From: PALSA-612 sp964595575
GTDB taxonomy: Bacteria > Actinomycetota > Thermoleophilia > Gaiellales > Gaiellaceae
DNA: 64,000 nt
Direction of reading: 5' to 3'
NCBI GenBank assembly: GCA_964595575.1
Contig: CAZQRA010000006.1
Coordinates: forward strand, 1 to 64,000
A program made the position numbers and the translations under genes. This document shows, piece by piece, positions 24,840-31,938 of the stretch (within the stretch, counting starts at the first letter, position 1; every line of letters begins with the position of its first letter). The notes under the pieces were generated by a model. The model was not told the DNA's origin. It did not search any database and saw nothing but the letters and a program-made list of their open reading frames with translations.

Positions 24840-25691
24840 CTAGCGCCGGCGGCGGGCGGCCAGGTAGACGGCCGCGAAGTCCTCGTGGCCGTGCCCCTGG
24901 GCGATCGCTTGGCGGAAGCGCTCGTGGGTGGCCTCGGCCACGGGGAGCTCGATCCCGCTCGCGGCCCCTGCCTCCAACGCCAGGCCCACGTCCTTGTAGG
25001 CGAGGCGGAGGGCGAAGGCTGGGGGGAAGGCGCCCTCGAGCATCATCCGGCCCTTCCAGTGGGCGTACTCCATGTCGAAGGGGGCGCCCGAGATTCCCTC
25101 CAGGAAGAGGCGCGGGTCGAGCCGAAGCCCCTCCGCCAGGGCCATGCACTCAGCCAGGCTCTCGACCGAGGTCATGATCCAGAGGTTGAGGACGATCTTG
25201 AGCCGGCTCCCCAGCCCCGGCTCGTCCCCCAGCCAGAGGACGTCGCGGGAGATGGCCTCGAGGAGAGGCCGGCACCGCTCCCGGGCTTGGGGCGGCCCCG
25301 AGGCAAGAGGGAGAAGCTGGCCCTGCTCCGCCGCCGGCCGGGAGCCCATCACCGGGGCGTCGAGGAGCGGGATACCGCGCTTCGCGGCGAGAGCGGCCAG
25401 CCTGTCTGCCCAGGCTACCCCGACCGTGCTCATCTGCAGCCATACGGCGTCCTCGGGGAGAGCGGCGAGCGCCTGCTCCATGACCGCCGCCACCGCCGGC
25501 CCGTCGGCGAGCATGGTGATTACCACCTCGGCCTCGGTCACCGCCTCCTGCGGGGTGGGCGCTACCGCCGCTCCCAGCCCCTCTGCCTTGGCCGGCGTGC
25601 GGTTCCAGGCGCGGACGGCGTGCCCTGCCGCCGCCAGCCGCCTGGCGATGGGAGCCCCCATAGCGCCCGTGCCTAGGACCGCCACTCGCAC
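24840..25691 (-). CDS. NAD(P)-dependent oxidoreductase, 3-hydroxyisobutyrate dehydrogenase family
   Basis: 283 residues. Rossmann motif VAVLGTGAMGAPIARRLAAAGH at the N-terminus, VITMLADGPAV, the substrate-binding LLDAPVMGSRPAAEQGQLLPLASG and a helical C-domain with LKIVLNLWIMTSVESLAECMALAE carrying the conserved Lys. It oxidises or reduces a beta-hydroxy acid; some members are succinic-semialdehyde reductases. GTG start with TAGGTT six bases upstream; divergent from folP. Confidence 0.88.
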   Translation of the reverse strand: MRVAVLGTGAMGAPIARRLAAAGHAVRAWNRTPAKAEGLGAAVAPTPQEAVTEAEVVITMLADGPAVAAVMEQALAALPEDAVWLQMSTVGVAWADRLAALAAKRGIPLLDAPVMGSRPAAEQGQLLPLASGPPQARERCRPLLEAISRDVLWLGDEPGLGSRLKIVLNLWIMTSVESLAECMALAEGLRLDPRLFLEGISGAPFDMEYAHWKGRMMLEGAFPPAFALRLAYKDVGLALEAGAASGIELPVAEATHERFRQAIAQGHGHEDFAAVYLAARRRR

Positions 25692-25697
25692 GGAGAC

Positions 25698-25720
25698 AAC
25701 CTATCGGCTCGCGCTAGGCT
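25698..25720. promoter_or_regulatory. Divergent leaderless promoters for folP and the dehydrogenase
   Basis: Minus-strand TAGGTT (25698-25703) lies six bases from the GTG at 25691. Plus-strand TAGGCT (25715-25720) lies seven bases from the folP GTG at 25728. Only 36 bases separate the two genes, so their promoters overlap. Confidence 0.5.
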
Positions 25721-25727
25721 CCGTGGC

Positions 25728-26558
25728 GTGCATCGGGCGACGCGGCCGCCGATCGAGGAGCGCTTTCCCCGCCCATCGGTGATGGGCATCCTCAACGTCA
25801 CCCCCGACTCCTTCTTCGACGGAGGCGTCCACCTCCGGGCAGAGGATGCCGTGGCCACCGCCAGGCGCATGGTGGCGGACGGGGCTGCCATCGTGGACGT
25901 GGGCGGCGAGTCCACCCGCCCCGGCTCCGAGGGCGTCTCCCTGGAGGAGGAGCTGGGCCGCGTCCTCCCCGTCCTGGAGGAGCTGGCGGGCGAGCTACCT
26001 GTGTCCATCGACACCTCCAAGGCGGAGGTGGCTCGGCGGGCGCTTGCCCTGGGAGCGGAGCTCGTGAACGACGTCACCGCCCTGCGGGGCGATCCCGCCA
26101 TGGCCGAGGTGGTGGCGGAGGCAGGCGCCTACCTCTGCCTCATGCACATGCAGGGGGAGCCTCGCACCATGCAGCTCGATCCCCGCTACGACGACGTCGT
26201 CTCCGAGGTGGTCGGCTTCCTCGAGGAGCGGCTTCGCTTCGCCGTCTCCCAGGGGATCCCCGAGGACAGGATCTGCCTCGACCCCGGCATCGGGTTCGGC
26301 AAGACGGTAGACCACAACCTCGAGCTCTTGCGCCGCCTCGACGCCGTCGCCTCCTTGGGCCGCCCCGTCCTGGTGGGGGTGTCCCGCAAGAGCACCCTCG
26401 GTCGTCTACTCGGCGATCCCCAGGCCCGCACCGGCCCCTTGTCCGCCAGCCTGGCTGCCGCCGTCTGCGCCTACGAGCGGGGAGCCACCATCGTGCGGGC
26501 GCACGACGTCAAGGAGACGGTGGAGGCGCTGAGGGTGGCCCAGGCGGTGGGGGCGTGA
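25728..26558 (+). CDS. folP: Dihydropteroate synthase
   Basis: 276 residues. VMGILNVTPDSFFDGG, IVDVGGESTRPGSEGV (pABA/sulfonamide loop), ELVNDVTALRGDP, MHMQGEPRTMQ, ICLDPGIGFGKTVDHNLELL and VLVGVSRKS give the complete TIM-barrel DHPS set. It joins pABA to the pterin pyrophosphate. First gene of folP-folB-folK, which overlap by GTGA junctions. Leaderless promoter. Confidence 0.96.
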   Translation: MHRATRPPIEERFPRPSVMGILNVTPDSFFDGGVHLRAEDAVATARRMVADGAAIVDVGGESTRPGSEGVSLEEELGRVLPVLEELAGELPVSIDTSKAEVARRALALGAELVNDVTALRGDPAMAEVVAEAGAYLCLMHMQGEPRTMQLDPRYDDVVSEVVGFLEERLRFAVSQGIPEDRICLDPGIGFGKTVDHNLELLRRLDAVASLGRPVLVGVSRKSTLGRLLGDPQARTGPLSASLAAAVCAYERGATIVRAHDVKETVEALRVAQAVGA

Positions 26559-26902
26559 TCGAGATAGAGGTGCACGGCCTGCGCGTGTTCGGGCACCACG
26601 GCGTGGAGGAGCGCGAGCGCCGGGAGGGCCAGCTCTTCCTGGTCGACCTCTGGCTCCGCCCCCTGCGGGCGCCCGTGTCCGACCGCATCTCCGAGACCGT
26701 CGACTACCGGGGGGTGGCTGCCTGCGTGGCCGAGGTGTCGGAGCGGCGCTCGGTGAGGTTGCTCGAGACCCTGGCGGCCGACGTGGCCGACGAGCTCTAC
26801 GCCCGCTTCCCCCTGGAGCGGGTGCGGGTGCGGGTGCGAAAGCCGGAGGTGGTGCTGGAGCCGGCGGCGGAGTACACCGCCGCCACCGTGGAGCGGCCGT
26901 GA
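26555..26902 (+). CDS. folB: Dihydroneopterin aldolase
   Basis: 115 residues: IEVHGLRVFGHHGVEERERREGQ with the catalytic-site Glu/His region, ISETVDYRGVAACV, RLLETLAADVADEL and VRVRVRKPE, typical of FolB. It makes 6-hydroxymethyl-dihydropterin. The GTG overlaps the folP TGA and its TGA overlaps the folK GTG. Confidence 0.93.
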   Translation: MIEIEVHGLRVFGHHGVEERERREGQLFLVDLWLRPLRAPVSDRISETVDYRGVAACVAEVSERRSVRLLETLAADVADELYARFPLERVRVRVRKPEVVLEPAAEYTAATVERP

Positions 26903-27357
26903 CCCGGGCCTACGTGGGGGTGGGATCGAACCTGGGAGATCGGGCGGCGACCATCGCCAAGGCTCTGGAGGCGCTCGCGGCCGAGCCGGGCGTGGAGGTG
27001 GTGGCCTGCTCCCAGCTACGGGAGACGGAGCCCGTGGGCTTCCTCGACCAGCCACGGTTCCTGAACGGGGCGGTCGCCCTCGACACCTCGCTTTCTCCTC
27101 GGGCGCTCCTCGAGCGGCTGCTCGCCATCGAGCGGGCCTTAGGGAGAAGGCGGGACGGGCCGCGCTTCGGCCCCCGGACGATCGACCTCGACCTCCTCCT
27201 CTACGGAGACCTGGAGGTGGACGAGCCGGGGCTGACCCTGCCCCACCCCCGACTCCACGAGCGCCGGTTCGTGCTGGAGCCGCTGGCCGAGCTTGCCCCC
27301 GACCTGGTCGTCCCCGGTAAGGGGTCGCTGCCCGACCTCCTGGCGGCGCTAGACTGA
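26899..27357 (+). CDS. folK: 2-amino-4-hydroxy-6-hydroxymethyldihydropteridine pyrophosphokinase
   Basis: 152 residues: YVGVGSNLGDR, FLNGAVALDT, RRRDGPRFGPRTIDLDLLLYGD (HPPK signature with the two metal-binding Asp) and LPHPRLHERRFVLEPLAELAP. It pyrophosphorylates the pterin used by FolP. Last gene of the fol operon; a -10 box for the next gene lies inside its 3' end (27350-27355). Confidence 0.95.
   Translation: MTRAYVGVGSNLGDRAATIAKALEALAAEPGVEVVACSQLRETEPVGFLDQPRFLNGAVALDTSLSPRALLERLLAIERALGRRRDGPRFGPRTIDLDLLLYGDLEVDEPGLTLPHPRLHERRFVLEPLAELAPDLVVPGKGSLPDLLAALD
27350..27355 (+). promoter_or_regulatory. -10 box TAGACT of the DUF2469 gene
   Basis: TAGACT seven bases before the ATG at 27363, within the last codons of folK. 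Confidence 0.5.
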
Positions 27358-27362
27358 CTTCC

Positions 27363-27728
27363 ATGTCCCACCTCGACGAGCTCGACGAGTACGAGGCGGA
27401 GCTCGAGCTCGCGCTCAAGAAGGAGTACGCCGCCGTCTTTCCCCTCTTTCGCTACTGCGTCCTCACCCAGGACGCCACCTACCTCTGCAACAAGCTCGAC
27501 TTGAGCTACGTCCCCCAGCCGAGCTATCCCTTCTTCCACGTGAAGATGGAGGACGTGTGGGTGTGGGATAAGAATCGCCCCACCCGCATGATTCCCCGGG
27601 CAGAGGTGTACACGTCCGGTGACGTCACCGTGGAGGAGCTGCGCGGCGAGGGGGACGAGCCTGCCCTCACGCCCGAGGCGCTGGCCGAGCGGATCGGCGA
27701 GCGCCTGCCGCGCGACGACGACCTCTAG
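27363..27728 (+). CDS. DUF2469 family protein
   Basis: 121 residues. LDEYEAELELALKKEYAAVFPLFRYCVLTQDATYLCNKLDL and VWVWDKNRPTRMIPRAEVYTSGDVTVEEL match the actinobacterial DUF2469 family (Rv2901c-like), whose function is unknown. It is one of the better phylum markers in the window. The TAG shares CTAG with the convergent gene. Confidence 0.85.
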   Translation: MSHLDELDEYEAELELALKKEYAAVFPLFRYCVLTQDATYLCNKLDLSYVPQPSYPFFHVKMEDVWVWDKNRPTRMIPRAEVYTSGDVTVEELRGEGDEPALTPEALAERIGERLPRDDDL

Positions 27729-28081
27729 GCGAGCTCCCGCGCGCTCGCCAAGAAGAGCTGCATCTGGGCGGGGATGCGCCCGCCGAGGGTCGCCCCCACG
27801 ATCCCGAAGCCGTCAACGATGAGCTGGGCCCGGCCGGCGAGCCGCTCGAGCTCGTCGCCGGCGCGGGCCGAGGCCAGCGCCTCGCGCTCTCCCCGGAGGA
27901 GGAAGAACCCGCCCAGATCGCCCCCGTGCGGCTCCAGCAGCACCGCCTCCCAGCTCTCGATGGTGCCCTCCTTCTGCCAGCGCGTCCACAGCTCGACCGC
28001 CTCGTCGAACACCTGCGCCGCCTTCTCCTCGCGCCCGCGCACAGGCCGGCTCCAGCCGATGAAGAGCCCGAAGTCCGCCAT
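27725..28081 (-). CDS. Conserved hypothetical protein, 118 aa
   Basis: Reads ADFGLFIGWSRPVRGREEKAAQVFDEAVELW, then FFLLRGEREALASA and FGIVGATLGGRIPAQMQLF. It resembles a small ferredoxin-like (DUF3303-type) alpha/beta protein but is not firmly assigned. Start is the ATG at 28081 with GGGGAGGGGG upstream; an in-frame ATG at 28114 is less likely. Function unknown. Confidence 0.65.
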   Translation of the reverse strand: MADFGLFIGWSRPVRGREEKAAQVFDEAVELWTRWQKEGTIESWEAVLLEPHGGDLGGFFLLRGEREALASARAGDELERLAGRAQLIVDGFGIVGATLGGRIPAQMQLFLASARELA

Positions 28082-28099
28082 GGTTCCCCCTCCCCTGTC

Positions 28100-28105
28100 G
28101 ATAAT
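28100..28105 (+). promoter_or_regulatory. -10 box GATAAT of coaX
   Basis: GATAAT nine bases before the ATG at 28115; very short or absent leader. Confidence 0.4.
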
Positions 28106-28114
28106 GGTCGGCAC

Positions 28115-28882
28115 ATGCTACTTGCGGTTGACGTGGGCAACACCCAGACCGTCTTTGCCCTGTTCGAGGACGGGCGCCTGGTCGAGCACTGGCGCGTCGC
28201 CACCGAGGCCCACCGCACCGGCGACGAGCTGGGCGCCCTCGTCGGTCGCTTCATCGACCTGGGCCAGGTGAGCGGCGTGTGCCTGTCCTCGACGGTGCCC
28301 GCCCTCGTGCGGGAGTACGAGGTATTCGCCAAGCGGTGGGCGCAGGCGCCGCTGCTCGTGGTCGGCCCCGGCATCCGCACCGGGATCCCCATCCGCTACG
28401 ACGATCCCCGGGAGGTGGGCCCCGATCGCATCGCCAACGCCGTGGCCGCCCGGGAGCGGTACGGGGCGCCCTGCATCGTGGTCGACTTCGGCACCTCCAC
28501 CAACTTCGACGTCGTCTCCCCGCAGGGGGAGTACGTGGGAGGGGTCCTCGCCCCCGGCATCGAGACCTCCATGGAGGCCCTGTTCGAGCGGGCCGCGCGC
28601 CTGGTCAAGGTGGACTTCGTGGAGCCGGCCTCGGTGATCGGCAAGACCACCGCCTCCGCCCTCCAGTCGGGCCTCGTCTACGGCTTCGCCGGGCAGGTGG
28701 ACAGGATCGTGGAGGAGATCCGGCGCGAGCTGGGGGACCGAGCCCCCGTAATCGCCACCGGGGGCCTGGCCGAGCTGATCGCCCCCCGCTCGCGGACGAT
28801 CGAGCGGATCGATCCCCTCCTCACCCTGGAGGGCCTGCGCCTGATCTGGGAGCGAAACAGGGAGGCTGACGCCTCGCGCTGA
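28115..28882 (+). CDS. coaX: Type III pantothenate kinase
   Basis: 255 residues. LLAVDVGNTQTVFALFEDG (phosphate loop), GPDRIANAVAA, CIVVDFGTSTNFDVV (catalytic Asp), GGVLAPGIETSMEALF and IATGGLAELIA are characteristic CoaX motifs. It performs the first step of CoA synthesis. Convergent with dusB. Confidence 0.95.
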   Translation: MLLAVDVGNTQTVFALFEDGRLVEHWRVATEAHRTGDELGALVGRFIDLGQVSGVCLSSTVPALVREYEVFAKRWAQAPLLVVGPGIRTGIPIRYDDPREVGPDRIANAVAARERYGAPCIVVDFGTSTNFDVVSPQGEYVGGVLAPGIETSMEALFERAARLVKVDFVEPASVIGKTTASALQSGLVYGFAGQVDRIVEEIRRELGDRAPVIATGGLAELIAPRSRTIERIDPLLTLEGLRLIWERNREADASR

Positions 28883-28898
28883 CCTGCGCCCGGTGCTC

Positions 28899-29957
28899 CT
28901 AGCCCCCGCCGTAGGCAGAGACGGCCAGGGGGAGGGTGGCTCCGAGGCAGGAAGGGCTTGCGGCCTCGATGCGCTCCGCTTCCTCGGCCGCGGCCGGCTC
29001 CTCGGCGAGCAGCCGCCGAACCACCTCGTCCGTGGTGGGGAAGCGCACGAGCTCCTGCACGAGCGGCTTGGGGAAGCGGAAGCGCCGCAGGTACCAACCG
29101 TAGAACTTCTTGAGGAAGCCCACCGCCCGCCGCTCGCCCAGCTCCCGGGTCGTCTCCCGCACGAACGCCACCAGCTCGGCTACCACCTCCTGGCGGGAGG
29201 GCGGCTGTGCGGTGCCGGTGGCGATCTCCCGTATAGCCCAGGGGTTGCCCCGGGCCGCCCTGCCCACCATGACCGCGGCCGCCCCCGTCTGGGCGAGCAC
29301 GCGCTCTGCCTCCGCCCGGCAGGTGATGTCGCCGGAGGCGACCACGGGCACCGACACCCGCTCCACCAGCTCGGCGGTGAGGCTGTGGTCGGCGCGGCCG
29401 GCGTACATCTGGCGGGCAGAGCGAGGGTGGAGGGTGAGGGCCGAGGCTCCGGCCTCGACCAGCCGGGGACCCAGCGCCAGGCAGGCCCGGGAGCCGTCGT
29501 CGAGGCCGCGGCGCATCTTCACCGTCACCGGGACGGTCACCGCCTTCGCCACGGACTCTACGATCCGGCAGGCGAGATCGGGCTCCTCGAGCAGCGAGGC
29601 TCCGGCGCCGGTCTTCGTCACCTTGCCCACCGGGCAGCCCAGGTTGATGTCCACCATGCTCGCTCCTGCGGCCTCCGCCAGGCGGGCCGCCTGGGCCATC
29701 TGGGCCGGGTCGGAGCCGAAGATCTGCACCGCCAGGGGGCTCTCGTCGGCGGCCAGGCGCAGGTAGCCCAGGCTGCGCTCGTTGCCGGCGGCCAGGCCGG
29801 CGCAGCTCACCATCTCCGAGCAGACGAGCCCGGCTCCGAACCGCCGCCCCTGGCGCCGGAAGGCCTGCACGCTGACCCCGGCCATGGGGGCGAGCACCAC
29901 CCGGCCCTGGATCTCGACCGTGCCGATGCGCCAGGCGTTCCCGTCTTTTCCCTGCAC
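28899..29957 (-). CDS. dusB: tRNA-dihydrouridine synthase (DusB type)
   Basis: 352 residues. VVLAPMAGVSVQAFRRQGRRFGAGLVCSEMVS, PLAVQIFGSDPAQMAQAARLAE, VDINLGCPVGKVTKTGAGASLL (catalytic Cys), VTVKMRRGLDD, LHPRSARQMYAGRADH and VVASGDITCRAEAERVL follow the Dus fold. It reduces uridine in tRNA using FMN. GTG start with TAGCAT ten bases upstream (29968-29973). Divergent from greA. Confidence 0.94.
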   Translation of the reverse strand: MQGKDGNAWRIGTVEIQGRVVLAPMAGVSVQAFRRQGRRFGAGLVCSEMVSCAGLAAGNERSLGYLRLAADESPLAVQIFGSDPAQMAQAARLAEAAGASMVDINLGCPVGKVTKTGAGASLLEEPDLACRIVESVAKAVTVPVTVKMRRGLDDGSRACLALGPRLVEAGASALTLHPRSARQMYAGRADHSLTAELVERVSVPVVASGDITCRAEAERVLAQTGAAAVMVGRAARGNPWAIREIATGTAQPPSRQEVVAELVAFVRETTRELGERRAVGFLKKFYGWYLRRFRFPKPLVQELVRFPTTDEVVRRLLAEEPAAAEEAERIEAASPSCLGATLPLAVSAYGGG

Positions 29958-29986
29958 GAGGCGGGAAATGCTAGCGGCAGGGGCGG

Positions 29987-30016
29987 TTGCGCGGGCCGGC
30001 CCGAGGTGGCTACAAT
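29987..30016 (+). promoter_or_regulatory. greA promoter TTGCGC-18-TACAAT
   Basis: -35-like TTGCGC (29987-29992), an 18-base spacer, and the -10 TACAAT (30011-30016). The expected start near 30023 gives a leader of about 50 bases containing the terminator hairpin. Confidence 0.5.
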
Positions 30017-30029
30017 GCCGCCTTGCGGC

Positions 30030-30054
30030 GGCGCCTGGAGGCCGCGCCTTTTTT
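30030..30054 (+). terminator. Intrinsic terminator in the greA leader
   Basis: GGCGC (30030-30034) pairs with GCGCC (30044-30048) across a nine-base loop and is followed at once by six T (30049-30054). It sits between the greA promoter and its ribosome-binding site, so it would act as an attenuator. A competing hairpin GCCGCC/GGCGGC (30017-30032) shares its first bases. Confidence 0.6.
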
Positions 30055-30074
30055 ATCCCGAGGAGAGACGCACC

Positions 30075-30548
30075 GTGAAGGAAGTCATTCTCACCCGAGA
30101 GGGCTACGAGAAGCTCAAGCAGGAGATCGAGTACCTGGCGACCCACAAGCGGCGAGAGGTGGCGGAGCGTATCCGCCACGCCCGGGAGTTCGGGGACATC
30201 AACGAGAACGCCGAGTACGACGACGCCAAGAACGAGCAGGCCATGCTCGAGCACCGGATCGCCATGCTCGAGGAGAGGCTGCGCTCGGCCCGCGTCATCG
30301 ACGCCAAGGACGTGGCCAAGGACGTCGTCTCCGTGGGCTCGACCGTGCGGCTCAAGGATCTCGAGGCGGGAAAGACGGTCGAGTACCAGATCGTGGGCTC
30401 GGTCGAGGCTAACCCTTCCCGGAACAAGCTCTCCAACGAGTCCCCGGTGGGCAAGGCCATCCTCGGTCGCAAGAAGGGAGAGGTGGTCGAGGTGGTCGTG
30501 CCGCGGGGGTCGCTCAAGTTCAAGATCCTGGACATCAAGGCCGCGTAG
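30075..30548 (+). CDS. greA: Transcription elongation factor GreA
   Basis: 157 residues. The N-terminal coiled coil (LTREGYEKLKQEIEYL...ARE-FGDINENAEYDDAKNEQAMLEHRIAMLEERL) carries the acidic tip DINENAEYDDAK, and the C-domain has LKDLEAGKTVEYQIVGSVEANP and SPVGKAILGRKKGEVVEVVVPRG. It restarts backtracked RNA polymerase. The GTG start has GGAGAG upstream, unlike its leaderless neighbours; a leader terminator suggests regulation by attenuation. Confidence 0.96.
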   Translation: MKEVILTREGYEKLKQEIEYLATHKRREVAERIRHAREFGDINENAEYDDAKNEQAMLEHRIAMLEERLRSARVIDAKDVAKDVVSVGSTVRLKDLEAGKTVEYQIVGSVEANPSRNKLSNESPVGKAILGRKKGEVVEVVVPRGSLKFKILDIKAA

Positions 30549-30551
30549 ACT
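30546..30551 (+). promoter_or_regulatory. -10 box TAGACT of lysS
   Basis: TAGACT begins at the greA stop codon and lies seven bases before the lysS GTG at 30559, so lysS can be transcribed separately as a leaderless mRNA. Confidence 0.45.
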
Positions 30552-30558
30552 CGCGGCC

Positions 30559-31938
30559 GTGACCGGCCTCCCCAAGCGCTTTCCCGATCGGGACGAGATC
30601 GCGGCTGTCCGAGCTGAGGCGGAGGCGCTGGCTCCGGGGACGGAGGCAAGCTCCTGTCGCCGGGTGGCAGGGCGCGTCCTCGGCCGGCGGGAGCACGGCC
30701 GCCTCGTCTTCCTCGACCTCGTCGACCGGACGGGGCGCATCCAGCTCCTCTGCGAGGAGGGACGGGTAGGCCGGGTGGCTGTCGACCTGGGGGACGTGGT
30801 GGGGGCCGTCGGGGCCCCCGCCCGCACCCGTCGCGGAGAGCCCTCCCTGGTGGCCCGGGAGCTCTACCTCCTGGCCAAGATCCGGCGGCCGCTTCCCGAC
30901 GTCTACCACGGCCTGCGCGACTCCGAGACCCGCTACCGCCAGCGCTACCTCGACCTGCTCGTGAACGAGCAAACCCGAAGGGCGTTCGAGACGAGGACGC
31001 GCATGGTCAGCGCCATCCGCCGCTACCTGGACGAGGCCGGCTTCCTGGAGGTGGAGACGCCCGTGCTCCAGCCCCGCTACGGGGGCGCCTTCGCCCAGCC
31101 CTTCGTCACCCGCTACCACGCCCTCGACCAGGACGTCTACCTCCGCATCGCCACCGAGCTCTACCTCAAGCGGCTGATCGTGGGCGGCCTGGAGCGGGTG
31201 TACGAGATCGGCAAGGACTTCCGCAACGAGGGCCTCTCCTACAAGCACCAGCCCGAGTTCACCATGCTCGAGTGGTACGAGGCCTACGCCGACTACCGAG
31301 ACACCATGGACCGGGTCGAGGAGCTGGTGGAGAGGGTGGCGCTGGAGACCCTGGGGACGACCCGCGTCTCCTTCCGGGGCCACGACATCGACCTCAAGCG
31401 GCCCTGGCGGCGCCTCAAGCTGGCCGAGGCCCTGGCCCGAGTCGGCCTATGGACGCGCGACGCCGACGAGCTTCGCCGGCGACTCGAGGAGCGGGGGGTG
31501 GACACCTCCCGCGACCGCACGTGGGCCCAGCTCGTCGACCATGCCCTCTCCCACGCCGTCGAGCCCGCCCTGGTCGAGCCCACCATCCTCTACGACTACC
31601 CGGTGGAGCTCTCCCCCTTCGCCCGCGCCACCGACGACGATCCCGCCACGGTGGAGCGGTTCGAGTACTTCGTGGGGGGTATGGAGCTCGGCAACGCCTT
31701 CACCGAGATCAACGCCCCCGACGAGCAGGCCGAGCGCTTCCGCATGCAGCAGGAAGAGCGGGAGGCGGGGGACGTCACCGCCGAGGCGGGCGATCCCGAC
31801 TACGTGGAGGCCCTCGCCTACGGCATGCCGCCCACGGGAGGCCTCGGCCTCGGCATCGACCGCCTGGCCATGGTCTTGACCGGCCGGGAGACGATCCGGG
31901 ACGTGATCCTCTTCCCCATGCTGCGGGAGCGCTCGTGA
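30559..31938 (+). CDS. lysS: Lysyl-tRNA synthetase (class II)
   Basis: 459 residues, a little shorter than the usual ~490. An OB-fold anticodon domain (VAGRVLGRREHGRLVFLDLVDRTGRIQLL) precedes the class II core: RYRQRYLDLLVNEQTRRAF, motif 1 FLEVETPVLQPRYGGAFAQPF, motif 2 YEIGKDFRNEGLSYKHQPEFTMLEWYEAY and motif 3 GGLGLGIDRLAMVLT. It charges tRNA-Lys. The TGA overlaps the GTG of the first glycosyltransferase gene. Confidence 0.96.
   Translation: MTGLPKRFPDRDEIAAVRAEAEALAPGTEASSCRRVAGRVLGRREHGRLVFLDLVDRTGRIQLLCEEGRVGRVAVDLGDVVGAVGAPARTRRGEPSLVARELYLLAKIRRPLPDVYHGLRDSETRYRQRYLDLLVNEQTRRAFETRTRMVSAIRRYLDEAGFLEVETPVLQPRYGGAFAQPFVTRYHALDQDVYLRIATELYLKRLIVGGLERVYEIGKDFRNEGLSYKHQPEFTMLEWYEAYADYRDTMDRVEELVERVALETLGTTRVSFRGHDIDLKRPWRRLKLAEALARVGLWTRDADELRRRLEERGVDTSRDRTWAQLVDHALSHAVEPALVEPTILYDYPVELSPFARATDDDPATVERFEYFVGGMELGNAFTEINAPDEQAERFRMQQEEREAGDVTAEAGDPDYVEALAYGMPPTGGLGLGIDRLAMVLTGRETIRDVILFPMLRERS

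Noticed and set aside
24792..24860. Repeated GCGCCGGCGGCG between ftsH and the dehydrogenase
   Set aside because: Two short direct copies in GC-rich sequence, no stem plus T run; likely chance.
30023..30412. Leaderless TTG frame starting in the greA leader
   Set aside because: TACAAT-N6-TTG spacing fits, but the frame is an out-of-frame reading of greA and gives an Arg/Pro/Gly-rich product; the SD-led greA start explains the region.
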